NCBI RefSeq assembly: GCF_016863175.1
Contig: NZ_BOOJ01000046.1
Location: 22,699-86,698, forward strand
Direction of reading: 5' to 3'
DNA: 64,000 bases
From: Paraplanobispora siamensis
GTDB taxonomy: Bacteria > Actinomycetota > Actinomycetes > Streptosporangiales > Streptosporangiaceae
This document shows positions 8,182-16,776 of the stretch, in pieces. Under the pieces are notes generated by a model. The model did no database searches and was not told the origin of the DNA. It saw only the letters and a list, made by a program, of their open reading frames with translations. The position numbers and the translations under genes are program-made. The stretch's first letter is position 1. Each line of letters begins with the position of its first letter.

Positions 8182-9061
8182 AGCGGTAGCCCAGGCGGGT
8201 GAGCTCCTCGCGGCCGACCTTCTCCACCAGCGCCGCGTCCTCCGCGCGCAGCCGGGTGCGCCAGACGCCCGTCCTCGGGACGCCGCGGCCGTACAGGGAG
8301 ATCCGGGACACCGGCGTCTCCAGGAAGCGGGACAGGGCCTCCAACGCCTCGGCGGGGGAGGCGACCATGTCCTCGTAGCGCAGCGTCAGCAGCTGTTCGC
8401 GGGGCAGCTCCCGGTGGAGCTCGGCCGACAGGCGCACGGCCCCGCGCCAGCGCAGCGCGCACTTGCCGGCCGTGGACATGGCCTTCCACCGCTCGACGTG
8501 CTCGGCGGACTTGACGCCCAGGAAGGCGTTGGGGAACTCGGTCTCGTCGCTCAGCATGGCCGGCCTGAACCACGACAGCGCCGCCGGATCGGCCATCATG
8601 TCGGCGGCCACGTCGCGGCCGTCGCGGATGAGCTGGACGAACCGGGCGTCGGGGAAGGCCTGCAGCAGCACCTGCGCGCTGTAGATCAGGTCGGGGCTGG
8701 CGTCGCCGAAGCGGGCCACGGTGCCCGAGACGACGCACGGGCCCGCCCCCGTCACGTTCCCCGCCTCCCGGCACGCGGCCGGGCACTCGACGCAGGCGCC
8801 GGGCAGGATCTGCCAGGCCTCGGCCATGGCGTCGCGCAGCACGCGGGTGGCCCCCAGGCCGCGGCGGGCGATGGAGGGACGGCGGGCGAAGGCGTGCACG
8901 ACGTGGGTCACCGAGGAGCGGCCCATGGTGACGTGGAAGCCCGGGGAGCGTTTGAGGGCACGGGCGAGCAGGTCCGCGCCGGAGTGCGGGGCGGCGAGCA
9001 CGAAGACCGGCCTGCGGACCTTGATGCCGTTGACCACGAGGATGTGGGTCGGAGGTCGCAT
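8180..9061 (-). CDS. Sulfotransferase family protein
   Basis: About 293 residues. The N-terminal PVFVLAAPHSGADLLARAL is the PAPS 5'-phosphosulfate loop of sulfotransferases (usual form PRSGTTLL; here PHSGADLL). FVQLIRDGRDVAADMM is the 3'-phosphate binding stretch, and LLTLRYEDMVASP is the late conserved strand. It is expected to transfer sulfate from PAPS to an unknown acceptor. ATG at 9061 is chosen because the frame upstream overlaps the divergent carboxypeptidase gene and is low complexity; the two starts are only 31 bases apart. A Cys-rich loop (CVECPAACREAG) is unusual for the family. No neighbouring sulfate-activation genes are seen. Confidence 0.82.
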   Translation of the reverse strand: MRPPTHILVVNGIKVRRPVFVLAAPHSGADLLARALKRSPGFHVTMGRSSVTHVVHAFARRPSIARRGLGATRVLRDAMAEAWQILPGACVECPAACREAGNVTGAGPCVVSGTVARFGDASPDLIYSAQVLLQAFPDARFVQLIRDGRDVAADMMADPAALSWFRPAMLSDETEFPNAFLGVKSAEHVERWKAMSTAGKCALRWRGAVRLSAELHRELPREQLLTLRYEDMVASPAEALEALSRFLETPVSRISLYGRGVPRTGVWRTRLRAEDAALVEKVGREELTRLGYR

Positions 9062-9092
9062 ATCTGACCCCAAGTGTGGCACCGTTTGCCGG

Positions 9093-10175
9093 GTGAACGA
9101 ACCGGCCACGCCCGTCAGGCCCGGGACAGAGGGCGCATCGGCACCGCCCGCCCGTCCGGTGACAGGGGCCGCGGCGACCCGGCTCGGCGCAGAGGTCGCG
9201 TCCGCTCCATCCGCCCGACCGGGCACGCAGGCCGTTCCCGTTCCCCCCGCCCGGCCCGGCACGCAGGCCGCGATCGTCCCGCCCGTTCTGCGGCCCGGTG
9301 ACACGGTCGCGGTGGTCTCCCCCTGCGGTCCTCCCGATCCGGTACGGCTGGCGCGCGGCGTCCGGGTGCTGCGGGACCTCGGGCTGAAGGTCGTCGTCGG
9401 GCCGCACGCGCTGGAGCGCGACCGCTATCTGGCCGGCTCCGACGCCCACCGGGCGGCCGATCTGCAGGAGGCCTGGTGCGATCCGGCGGTCTCGGCCGTG
9501 CTGTGCGCCAGGGGCGGGTACGGCGCGACCCGGATCCTGGGCCTGCTCGACTGGGAGACGATGCGGGCGGCCGGGCCGAAGACCCTGGCCGGTTCCAGCG
9601 ACGTCACCGCCCTGCACCGGGCCTTCGCCGTCGAGCTCGGCGTCATGTCCTGGTTCGGCCCGATGCCTGCCTGCTCCACCATCAGCGACGACGACGGGCC
9701 GGAGCCCCGCACCTTCGAGCACTTCACCGCGGCCCTGTTCGCCCAGGCCCCGCCGGTCAGCGGCGACCGCGTCCTGTCCCCGGGTGCCGCGACGGGTCCC
9801 GTCACCGGGGGCAACCTGTCGCTGCTGGCCGCGCTGTGCGGCACGCCGTACCAGATGGACGCCCGGGGCCGGATCGTGCTGCTGGAGGACGTCTGCGAGG
9901 CGCCCTACCGGATCGACCGGATGCTCACCCAGCTGGCGCAGGCGGGCGCGCTGGAGGGGGCGGCGGGGTTCGCGCTCGGCTCGTGGGTGGAGTGCGGCGA
10001 TCCCTATCCGGTGCTGGAGGAGCACCTGGCCCCGTTCGGCGTTCCTGTAGTCGCGGGGTTGCCCGTTGGGCATGGATCACCCCAGCTCAGTGTGCCAATG
10101 GGGGCACTTGGTGCTATTGATGCTGAATCGTGCTCTCTGGCCTGGTCCATCCACAATCGGGACAGGGCACCCTAG
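9093..10175 (+). CDS. Muramoyltetrapeptide (LD-) carboxypeptidase, peptidase family S66
   Basis: About 360 residues. From residue 68 on it is a full S66 enzyme: VLRPGDTVAVVSPCGPP, ARGGYGATRIL, the nucleophile motif GSSDVTALH, LLEDVCEAPYRIDRML with the catalytic Glu, and GLPVGHGSPQLSVPMG with the catalytic His. Such enzymes remove the terminal D-Ala from peptidoglycan tetrapeptides in the cytosol. The first 67 residues are an unusual tail of degenerate 12-residue repeats (PARPGTQA-like) with no signal peptide. GTG at 9093 has no clear SD and could be leaderless; a later start (GTG near 9160) is possible. It is divergent from the sulfotransferase gene. Confidence 0.88.
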   Translation: MNEPATPVRPGTEGASAPPARPVTGAAATRLGAEVASAPSARPGTQAVPVPPARPGTQAAIVPPVLRPGDTVAVVSPCGPPDPVRLARGVRVLRDLGLKVVVGPHALERDRYLAGSDAHRAADLQEAWCDPAVSAVLCARGGYGATRILGLLDWETMRAAGPKTLAGSSDVTALHRAFAVELGVMSWFGPMPACSTISDDDGPEPRTFEHFTAALFAQAPPVSGDRVLSPGAATGPVTGGNLSLLAALCGTPYQMDARGRIVLLEDVCEAPYRIDRMLTQLAQAGALEGAAGFALGSWVECGDPYPVLEEHLAPFGVPVVAGLPVGHGSPQLSVPMGALGAIDAESCSLAWSIHNRDRAP

Positions 10176-10209
10176 GGAGGGGAGAAAAATCGGCAGAGGG
10201 GATGCACGC

Positions 10210-11142
10210 GTGAGGCTGTTCCGGCGGCATCGCGACCGGCGGGCCGAGACACCGCCGCCGCGGCGGATCGAGGACGTCGATCTCGATTCGCTGCTCGGCC
10301 TGGTCGCCGACTCCCTCGGTTACACCTGCTCCTTCGCCCCCGACGGCGGCACGCTGACCCTCTCCGGGCCGCGCGAGATCACGGTACGGCTGGCGGGGCT
10401 GCGCGCCGAGGCCGCCCGCCGCTCCCGCGAGGACTGGCCCGTGCTGGTCTCCGAGCACCTCTCGCACGTCCTGGCCACGGTGGACGAGCCGCTGGACGCC
10501 TGCGACCTGGCCCAGGTCCGCCCGATGCTGCGGACCCGCGTCCAACTCGACGACGACCTGCTGTCGGAGCACGTGGTGGGCCGCCACCTGACCGCCGACC
10601 TGGTCGAGGTGCTGACGGTCGGCTACGGCGCCGGTGTGCGCCCGGTCCGCCCCGAGGAGGTCGGCTGCTGGCCGATCACCGCCGCCCAGGCGCTGGAGCT
10701 GGCCCTGGACAACGCCCACCAGGACGAGCGCCTCTCCGTGATCGAGGACGACCTCGGCGGGGTGGCGATCCTGCGGCTGACCGGCCCCACCGCCTGCGCC
10801 GCCGCCCACCTGCGCCGCCTGGACGACTATCTGCCCGTTCCCGACGACGGCGTGCTCGTGGTGCTGCCCGACCCGGCGACGATGATCGTCCATCCCGTCG
10901 AGGGCATCGGCGTCGTGCGGGCGATCGAGCGGCTGCGGCTCTTCGGGCAGTGGGAGTTCGAGCGGGGATCCGACCCGCTCAGCCCGCAGGTGTACTGGTG
11001 GCACGGCGGTCGCCTGGCCCTGATCAAGGCCGAGCTGGTCGACCAGGACGGTCAGCTGCGACTGGTCGTGGCCCCGCCTCCGGAGTTCGCCCGGGTGCTC
11101 GCCGCCCTGGCCGGGCGCTCCGGGGGGACGCCGGAGAGCTGA
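10210..11142 (+). CDS. Unrecognised conserved-type protein, 310 residues
   Basis: I do not recognise this family. GTG at 10210 follows AGAGGGGA (10195-10202). The protein is soluble, acidic overall, and starts with a basic peptide (RLFRRHRDRR). The body has regular hydrophobic spacing: LARLAG-type helices in the first half, then GVLVVLPDPATMIVHPVEG and VYWWHGGRLALIKAELV strands in the second. Its layout faintly recalls DUF1444/YtpQ-like proteins, but I cannot support that. It lies 34 bases after the carboxypeptidase gene and may be co-transcribed with it. About 200 bases separate it from the Hsp70-like gene. Confidence 0.7.
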   Translation: MRLFRRHRDRRAETPPPRRIEDVDLDSLLGLVADSLGYTCSFAPDGGTLTLSGPREITVRLAGLRAEAARRSREDWPVLVSEHLSHVLATVDEPLDACDLAQVRPMLRTRVQLDDDLLSEHVVGRHLTADLVEVLTVGYGAGVRPVRPEEVGCWPITAAQALELALDNAHQDERLSVIEDDLGGVAILRLTGPTACAAAHLRRLDDYLPVPDDGVLVVLPDPATMIVHPVEGIGVVRAIERLRLFGQWEFERGSDPLSPQVYWWHGGRLALIKAELVDQDGQLRLVVAPPPEFARVLAALAGRSGGTPES

Positions 11143-11298
11143 CGGACGTCGCCGGAACGCGGAAAATCACGAGATATCCGCGGATCGTAGGAAGATGGTC
11201 TTCCGCTCCGGATCCACGCTGTCGTTCCTTTCGTACATTCTGGATCGTTCCCAGAGTGCCTGCCCCGGATGGGACGCGGGCGGTGGATGCGAGATGAT

Positions 11299-11334
11299 GC
11301 GGGTTCGCATCGACGAGCGGGTTCGCATCGATGA
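11299..11334 (+). repeat. Two tandem 18-bp repeats just upstream of the Hsp70-like gene
   Basis: GCGGGTTCGCATCGACGA (11299-11316) is followed directly by the same sequence ending TGA (11317-11334), one mismatch in 18. The second copy abuts the SD (GAGGAG) of the gene starting at 11345. It could be a regulator site or a replication-slippage product. Confidence 0.85.
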
Positions 11335-11344
11335 GGAGTGAGAA

Positions 11345-13978
11345 ATGGCGCAGTGGTGCCTCGGCGTGGATCTCGGCACGAGTTTCTCCGCCGGGGTGAT
11401 AGCGGCCGAGGGACGCTTCGACATCCTCGAGGTGGAGGGGGAGAGGCGCATCCCCTCCGCCGTGATGCTCGACGAGCGCGGCACCCTGGTGGCCGGCCGG
11501 GTCGCCCAGCGGGGGATCGGCATCAGCCCCGAGCGGGTCGAGCGCAACCCCAAGCGCTACGTCGGCCGCGGCAGGATGCTGCTCGGCGGGGTCCCCGTGG
11601 ACGTCACCGACGCCATGGCGGCGCTGCTGGAGCTGTTCGTGAGCGAGGGCCGGCGGCGCTTCGACGGGGCGGCGCCCGACTGCATCGCGCTGACCCACCC
11701 GGTCGCCTGGAGCGAGGAGCGCAAGGCGGTGCTGGTGGCGGCGGCCAAGAAGGTCGTGCGCGGCGTGCGCATCGTGCTCATCGACGAGCCGGTGGCCTCG
11801 GCCCGTTACTTCGCCTCCGCCGGAAGGGTGGCCGCGGGCTCGCACCTGGCGGTCTACGACCTGGGCGGCGGCACCTTCGACGCGGCCGTGCTGACCGTGG
11901 ACGGCAGCGACTTCAAGGTCGTCGGCGAGCCGGGGGGCCACGACGAGATCGGCGGCGAGAGCTTCGACGAGCAGGTCTTCGCCTTCCTCGGCACGCAGAT
12001 CGAGACCCACGACCCCGAGTGGTGGGAGCAGGTCACCACCAGCTCCGAGCGCCGCTACCTGAGCTACGCCGCCGACCTGTTCAAGATGGCCAGGGAGGCC
12101 AAGGAGGCCCTGTCCAAGTTCGACACCTCCTCGCACTACGTGGTGGGCATCAACGAGGACGTGCACATCACCAGGTCCGACCTGGAGGGCCTGATCGGGG
12201 AGGAGATCGTCAAGACGGTCGACATCCTCGACGAGACCATCCGCCGCGCCGGAGTGGCGCGCGAGGAGCTGGGCGCGGTGTTCATGACCGGCGGCGCCAG
12301 CCGGATGCCGCTGGTCCAGCAGGTCGTGCGCGAGCGCCACGGCGAGATGGTCAAGACCTACGACGACCCGAAGATCGTGGTCGCGTACGGCGCCGCGCAG
12401 CTCGCCTGGAAGCTCAAGGTCGAGCCCCGCGACACCGGCGGCCACAACATCCCCTCGCGCACCGGCTCCGGCCAGCGGCCCGGCTCGACCGGCGCGCACC
12501 AGGCCCTCGTGGGCCCCTCCGGCGGCCCGACCGGGGGGCACCAGGCAGCCGTCGGCCCCGTTCCGGCCGGTCCCGTTCCGGCCGGCCCCTCAGGAGGCCA
12601 CCAGTCCTTCCCGGGAGGCGGTCCCACCGGAGGGCACCCGGCCGTCCCGGCGGGCCTGCAGGGCGGCCCCCAGGCCCCGGCGGGCCCCGCGGGCGGCTCG
12701 ACCGGGGGGCACCCCGTCGTCTCCGGCCGGTCCTCCTCCGCCGGTCCCCAGGTCCAGGGGATCGAGAGAGTGATGGACGGGGTGCTGGAGGCGCGCGCCG
12801 AGAGCGGCAGGGTCTTCGTCCACCAGGCCTTCGAGGCCGGTCACTTCCTGCGCAGGCTCGACGGGATCGGCGGCCGGCACGACCGCGAGCTCGGCTTCGG
12901 CCGCCTGGTGGAGTGGGCCGCCTCCGGCGAGGGCGTCGTCACGGTGGAGCAGGTCGGACCGGCGCAGGTGCTGGCCCGCACGCTCACCCCCGACCTGGTC
13001 GTGCGCTCCACCCATCCCCTGCAGATGTGGGGCAACCCGACCGTGCTGGCCCACGGGCCCGTCGCGTGGGTCTTCTACCAGCCCCGCCAGATCATCGCGG
13101 TCGACTCCACCGTCGGCCTGCCCTGGGGGGAGACCGGCCACCTGTCGATGCTCGAACTCAGCCTCGGCGGGGGCTTCTTCCACGAGCCGCTGCCCCGCGA
13201 CCTCGGCGCCTACGCCCAGTGGTTCGTCAACGAGGACCACCGGCAGCGGCGGCTGCTCGACCAGGACGCGCCCAGCGGCACCGAGCCGGCGCCCTCGGTG
13301 GGCGCACCGGGCTGCACGGTCGTGCTGGGGCAGTTCAGCAGCAACAAGCCGCTGTTCGCCAACCGGCACCAGGACTTCCGGCCCTGGCAGGTGCTGTGCC
13401 TGATCGATCCGGGCGGCATCGTGCGCCCCACGGTCCGCGAGGCGGGGCGCAGCTGGCTGCACCAGGTCGTCCTGCACAAGGGCAGGTGGTTCACCGCCAG
13501 TTCGGCGGGGCTGGAGGCCGACACCGCCGACGGCCGCACCACGCTGGTCATGCCGCGTCCGCGGGCCGGGGCGCTGCGCTGGTTCCCGGCGGGCAACCAC
13601 ATCTACGCCGTCGGCACCGACCAGGTCAGCCCCGCCCGCGGCTGGTCGGTCGGGGTCTTCGACGAGCGCGGCCACAAGGTGGACTTCCTGATGGGCAAGC
13701 AGTCGGCGACGCTGTCGGGTCACCTGACCTCCCGTCACCGCTGGGAGCGCCCGCGCATGGTCGCCGACGGCGACTCCATGTGGATGACCATGCTGGACGC
13801 CGGGCGCAGCAGGCTCCTGCACGTCACCCCGGGCGGCGCCCGCGAGGTGCACCGCACTCCGGGCAGCTTCGAACCCGTCGCCAGGGTCCCCACGGGCCTG
13901 CTGTGCCTGCACCGTCCCGACGACGTCACCGGCACCGCCAGGGACCACCCCGCGACACTGGTGCACCTGCCCCTGTGA
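11345..13978 (+). CDS. Hsp70-type ATPase fused to a predicted beta-propeller-like C-terminal domain
   Basis: 877 residues in three parts. Residues 1-360 are an actin-fold Hsp70 ATPase with phosphate 1 VDLGTSFSAG, VYDLGGGTFDAAV (phosphate 2), IDEPVASA and adenosine motif MTGGASRMPLV. Residues 361-468 are a Gly/Pro/His-rich linker of GGPTGGHQA-like repeats. Residues 469-877 hold strands with recurrent W/G pairs (VAWVFYQPRQIIAVDS, GRWFTASSAG, NHIYAVGTD, DSMWMTMLDAGRSR) that suggest a beta-propeller. The DnaK substrate-binding domain and lid are absent, so this is not the housekeeping chaperone. Nearby GTPases and a GrpE-like protein suggest a joint role. No signal peptide or membrane segment is present. 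The propeller assignment is inference. Confidence 0.85.
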   Translation: MAQWCLGVDLGTSFSAGVIAAEGRFDILEVEGERRIPSAVMLDERGTLVAGRVAQRGIGISPERVERNPKRYVGRGRMLLGGVPVDVTDAMAALLELFVSEGRRRFDGAAPDCIALTHPVAWSEERKAVLVAAAKKVVRGVRIVLIDEPVASARYFASAGRVAAGSHLAVYDLGGGTFDAAVLTVDGSDFKVVGEPGGHDEIGGESFDEQVFAFLGTQIETHDPEWWEQVTTSSERRYLSYAADLFKMAREAKEALSKFDTSSHYVVGINEDVHITRSDLEGLIGEEIVKTVDILDETIRRAGVAREELGAVFMTGGASRMPLVQQVVRERHGEMVKTYDDPKIVVAYGAAQLAWKLKVEPRDTGGHNIPSRTGSGQRPGSTGAHQALVGPSGGPTGGHQAAVGPVPAGPVPAGPSGGHQSFPGGGPTGGHPAVPAGLQGGPQAPAGPAGGSTGGHPVVSGRSSSAGPQVQGIERVMDGVLEARAESGRVFVHQAFEAGHFLRRLDGIGGRHDRELGFGRLVEWAASGEGVVTVEQVGPAQVLARTLTPDLVVRSTHPLQMWGNPTVLAHGPVAWVFYQPRQIIAVDSTVGLPWGETGHLSMLELSLGGGFFHEPLPRDLGAYAQWFVNEDHRQRRLLDQDAPSGTEPAPSVGAPGCTVVLGQFSSNKPLFANRHQDFRPWQVLCLIDPGGIVRPTVREAGRSWLHQVVLHKGRWFTASSAGLEADTADGRTTLVMPRPRAGALRWFPAGNHIYAVGTDQVSPARGWSVGVFDERGHKVDFLMGKQSATLSGHLTSRHRWERPRMVADGDSMWMTMLDAGRSRLLHVTPGGAREVHRTPGSFEPVARVPTGLLCLHRPDDVTGTARDHPATLVHLPL

Positions 13979-14012
13979 GCCCCGCCTCCGCGAGGCCGCG
14001 GGGAGGCGGGGC
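13979..14012 (+). terminator. Strong hairpin terminator after the Hsp70-like gene
   Basis: GCCCCGCCTCC (13979-13989) pairs perfectly over 11 bp with GGAGGCGGGGC (14002-14012), starting right after the stop codon. Confidence 0.8.
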
Positions 14013-14194
14013 CGTCCGGGACCGGGCGGCCCCGGACGGGGCATGCCCGCTCCCGGCCGACACGCCGGGCCGGAACCCCCTCCGGCGGGAATCTCCCGCT
14101 TAACCTGCGATGACAGGGTGCGTGAAGGTCCACTCGGGCGCGGCTCCGCCGGACGGGACCGGATCGGCCGATCGCAATCACGGGGGAGATCACG

Positions 14195-14734
14195 ATGAAG
14201 CATGCGGCTGTCCGGCGGCCGGGCCGTCCGGCACTGGTGGCGGCGCTGGCCGGGGGGATGGTCCTGACCGGCGGCGTGCCCGCGGCGCACGCCGAGCCCG
14301 TCGCGTCCGCCGCGCCCGCGAAGGTCGAGGCGAAGCTGGGACCGTTCGGATATCGCGGTGTGGAGCCGGGGATGAGCGCCAGGGAGGCTCGCGCGACCAG
14401 GAAGATCGTGCGCACGGGCGGCTGGCGGAACTGCACGGAATGGGACTTCAAGACGGGCCCGCACCACCGCACCGGGCCGGACGTGCTCATCTCCAGGCGG
14501 TACGGCGTGGCCGCCGTCTTCGCCGGCGAAGGCGTCGAGACCCCCAGGGGCATCGGGATCGGCTCCACCCGGCGGCAGCTGGAGAGGGCCTACCCCAACC
14601 TGTCGACGGCCGGCAGCGGCTATCCCGTCGCCACCGTCAGGAAGAACCCGAAGGTCTTCTACTTCTTCCTCCTGGACGGCGGGAGGATCTACCAGATGGG
14701 CCTGGTCCTCAAGAGGCAGGACTGCGCGAACTGA
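14195..14734 (+). CDS. Secreted protein of unknown function
   Basis: 179 residues with a clear Sec signal peptide (basic start, ALVAALAGGMVLTGG, cleavage after AAHA near residue 32). The mature part holds two similar short segments, GVEPGMSAREARATRKI and GIGIGSTRRQLERAYP, a pattern seen in BamE/SmpA-like and related small secreted folds. Two cysteines (in WRNCTEWDF and near the C-terminus, RQDCAN) could form a disulfide. GGGGGA lies upstream of ATG 14195. It stands alone between two terminators, so membership in the Hsp70/dynamin group around it is not supported by operon structure. Confidence 0.75.
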   Translation: MKHAAVRRPGRPALVAALAGGMVLTGGVPAAHAEPVASAAPAKVEAKLGPFGYRGVEPGMSAREARATRKIVRTGGWRNCTEWDFKTGPHHRTGPDVLISRRYGVAAVFAGEGVETPRGIGIGSTRRQLERAYPNLSTAGSGYPVATVRKNPKVFYFFLLDGGRIYQMGLVLKRQDCAN

Positions 14735-14767
14735 GGCGCCACGACGCCGCGCGGCACCCGTGAGACC

Positions 14768-14807
14768 GCCCGGGGCCGGGACACCGGCCGGTGTCCCGGC
14801 CCCGGGC
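14768..14807. terminator. 40-bp perfect palindrome, bidirectional terminator
   Basis: Positions 14768-14807 read identically on both strands (arm GCCCGGGGCCGGGACACCGG). The palindrome lies between convergent genes ending at 14734 and 14829. A 20-bp arm without mismatch is unusually long. Confidence 0.85.
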
Positions 14808-14828
14808 ACGCGTTCTGCGGGCCGTGCC

Positions 14829-16730
14829 TCAGCGGCCGAGGGCGGCCACGGCGGCGGCGAGCTCCTTGCGCAGCTCCATGCCGCGGGCGGTGAGGGTGTC
14901 GATCGCGGCCATCCGGTCCTGGCCGGACTGGCGGGCCTTCTTGCGCTCCTCGGCCGAGCGGGCGGAGGCGGCCTTGAGCTCGGCGCGCCGACTCTCCAGC
15001 TCCTTGCGCCGCCGCATCAGGCTCTCGTCGGCGACCTGCTCGACGTTCACCCGCCAGGTGGCGACCATCCGCTCCAGGTCCAGCGTCATCTCCCGGGAGA
15101 CCAGGGAGAACTGGTCGCGCAGGGCGCTTCTGAGCGCGGCCTGGTTGCGCTGCACCTTCTCCATCGAGCGCCGCCCCATGAAGATGGCCGCCCCGATCGC
15201 CGGGGCCACCAGGATGAAGCCCACCGGGCCGAGCAGCGTCGCGGCGAAGCCGCCCAGGGACAGGCCGATCGAGGCCGAGGGCAGTACGTCGCGGACCATG
15301 TCCACGTTCTCCGGGGCGTCGGCGGCCATGTCGCCCCTGACCTGGATCTGCGACAGGTTGGGCAGGGCGCGCCGGTCGACGGCCAGGTCCACCGGGTCCA
15401 GGCCGAGGTCGCGGGCGAAGGCGTCCAGGGTGTTCCTGGCCAGCCTCTCCACGTCGTAGACGATCTGCGACCAGGCGGCCTCCAGCGAGCGCTGCACGCT
15501 CATCGGCAGCTCGGCCATGTAGCGGTCGATCTGATCCTGCTTCTTCAGCGTGGCGATCGCGTTCTCGTACGGCTGGCGGATCTCGGCGGTGCGCGCCGCC
15601 ACGATGCCGGCGACCTCCCGCCCGAGGAAGGTGTTGGCCACCGCGCCCGCCCGGCGCCGGGCGGCCAGCTCGGTGAGCTCCTCCAGCCCGGCCTCGACCT
15701 GGGCCAGCCGGGCGGCCACGTCGTTCTCGTCGTCGGAGCCGGCGGCCACGTCGTCCTTGGCCCCGGTGCCCAGCGAACCCAGGACCGACAGCGCGGCGTT
15801 GACCACGGTGGCGCCGCGGGCGAAGTCGCGGCCCTCGGCGAAGCCCCGCAGGTGCCGCTCCAGCACGTCCATGCCGCTGCGCGCCCGCAGCGTGTCGGCG
15901 CGCTCCTGGCGGCCCTCCCGCCGCTTGGCCTCGGCGGCCTCGGCCAGCTTGGAGCTCACCGGGATCCAGGGGGCATCCAGCAGCGGGTTGAGCGTCGCTG
16001 CCCGGTCCGGGTTCTCCGCGACCGCCTGGGTGACGAAGGTCCTCAGCCGGGCCTGGTTCTCCTCCATCAGGGTCCGCCAGTTGGCCGAGTCCTCCACCTT
16101 GGTCAGCACGAACACGATCGCCTGGACCCGCTCGGCCGCCTCGGCCAGGAACTCCAGCTCGTGCCGGAGCACCGGCTGGTCCTGCGCGCTGAGCGTGAAC
16201 AGCAGGGCGTCGGCCCGCTGGAGCATGGCGACGGTCACCTGCCGGTGCCCCACGGTGAGACTGTCCACGCCGGGGGTGTCGAGCAGGCGCAGGCCGTCGA
16301 GCAGGGGGTTGTCCAGCGTGATGTCCACGCTGACGACGTCGCGGCGCTTGCCGGCGTCGCCGCGCATCGAGGCGTAGTCGGGGATCGACTCGACGGTGAT
16401 GGGGGTCTGGACCGGCCCGGCGTCGGTGCCGCGGTGCACGACGGCGGCCAGCTTGGGGCCGCGCCGCAGGGACAGGAAGCAGTTGGTGGCGACGTCGGCG
16501 TCGACCGGGACGAGGTCGGGGTGGCCCACCAGCGTGTTGATCAGGCGGCTCTTGCCCCGCTTCTGCGCCCCGGCGACCACGATGTCGGTGCATTCGTCCT
16601 TCCACCGGGCCGCGGAGCCGGCCAGCACCTCCGCCAGGTCCGCCCTGCCGCACCGGCCGGCCAGCGAGTGCACCTCGTTGGCGTAGCGCAGCAGCCGGGC
16701 CACCGGGCCGTTGGGGTCAGGGGTGGTCAT
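14829..16730 (-). CDS. Dynamin-like GTPase (second of a pair)
   Basis: 633 residues. GTPase motifs: P-loop AGAQKRGKS (53-61), G3 DTPGVDS (151-157), G4 LTKVED (209-214). A helical stalk follows, then a hydrophobic hairpin IGLSLGGFAATLLGPVGFILVAPAIGAAIFMG (written in part: residues 488-519) that would insert into the membrane, and a C-terminal coiled coil rich in Arg/Glu/Lys (about 540-615). This is the layout of bacterial dynamins such as IniA/DynA. It sits 46 bases behind the other GTPase gene, and bacterial dynamins often work as such pairs. ATG 16730 has AGGAGAG upstream. Membrane remodelling or repair is the family role; the role here is inferred. Confidence 0.85.
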   Translation of the reverse strand: MTTPDPNGPVARLLRYANEVHSLAGRCGRADLAEVLAGSAARWKDECTDIVVAGAQKRGKSRLINTLVGHPDLVPVDADVATNCFLSLRRGPKLAAVVHRGTDAGPVQTPITVESIPDYASMRGDAGKRRDVVSVDITLDNPLLDGLRLLDTPGVDSLTVGHRQVTVAMLQRADALLFTLSAQDQPVLRHELEFLAEAAERVQAIVFVLTKVEDSANWRTLMEENQARLRTFVTQAVAENPDRAATLNPLLDAPWIPVSSKLAEAAEAKRREGRQERADTLRARSGMDVLERHLRGFAEGRDFARGATVVNAALSVLGSLGTGAKDDVAAGSDDENDVAARLAQVEAGLEELTELAARRRAGAVANTFLGREVAGIVAARTAEIRQPYENAIATLKKQDQIDRYMAELPMSVQRSLEAAWSQIVYDVERLARNTLDAFARDLGLDPVDLAVDRRALPNLSQIQVRGDMAADAPENVDMVRDVLPSASIGLSLGGFAATLLGPVGFILVAPAIGAAIFMGRRSMEKVQRNQAALRSALRDQFSLVSREMTLDLERMVATWRVNVEQVADESLMRRRKELESRRAELKAASARSAEERKKARQSGQDRMAAIDTLTARGMELRKELAAAVAALGR

Positions 16731-16776
16731 CTTCGTGTCTCTCCTGTCGGGGATGGGGTGCCGTACGGGGCCGGGG

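Noticed and set aside
6123..10073. A 1316-codon open frame on the minus strand opposite the ABC exporter, overlapping sulfotransferase and carboxypeptidase genes
   Set aside because: It runs through three supported genes in other frames and shows only GC-shadow composition.
11345..13978. Housekeeping DnaK
   Set aside because: The substrate-binding domain and lid are missing and no dnaJ/hspR genes or HAIR element are adjacent.
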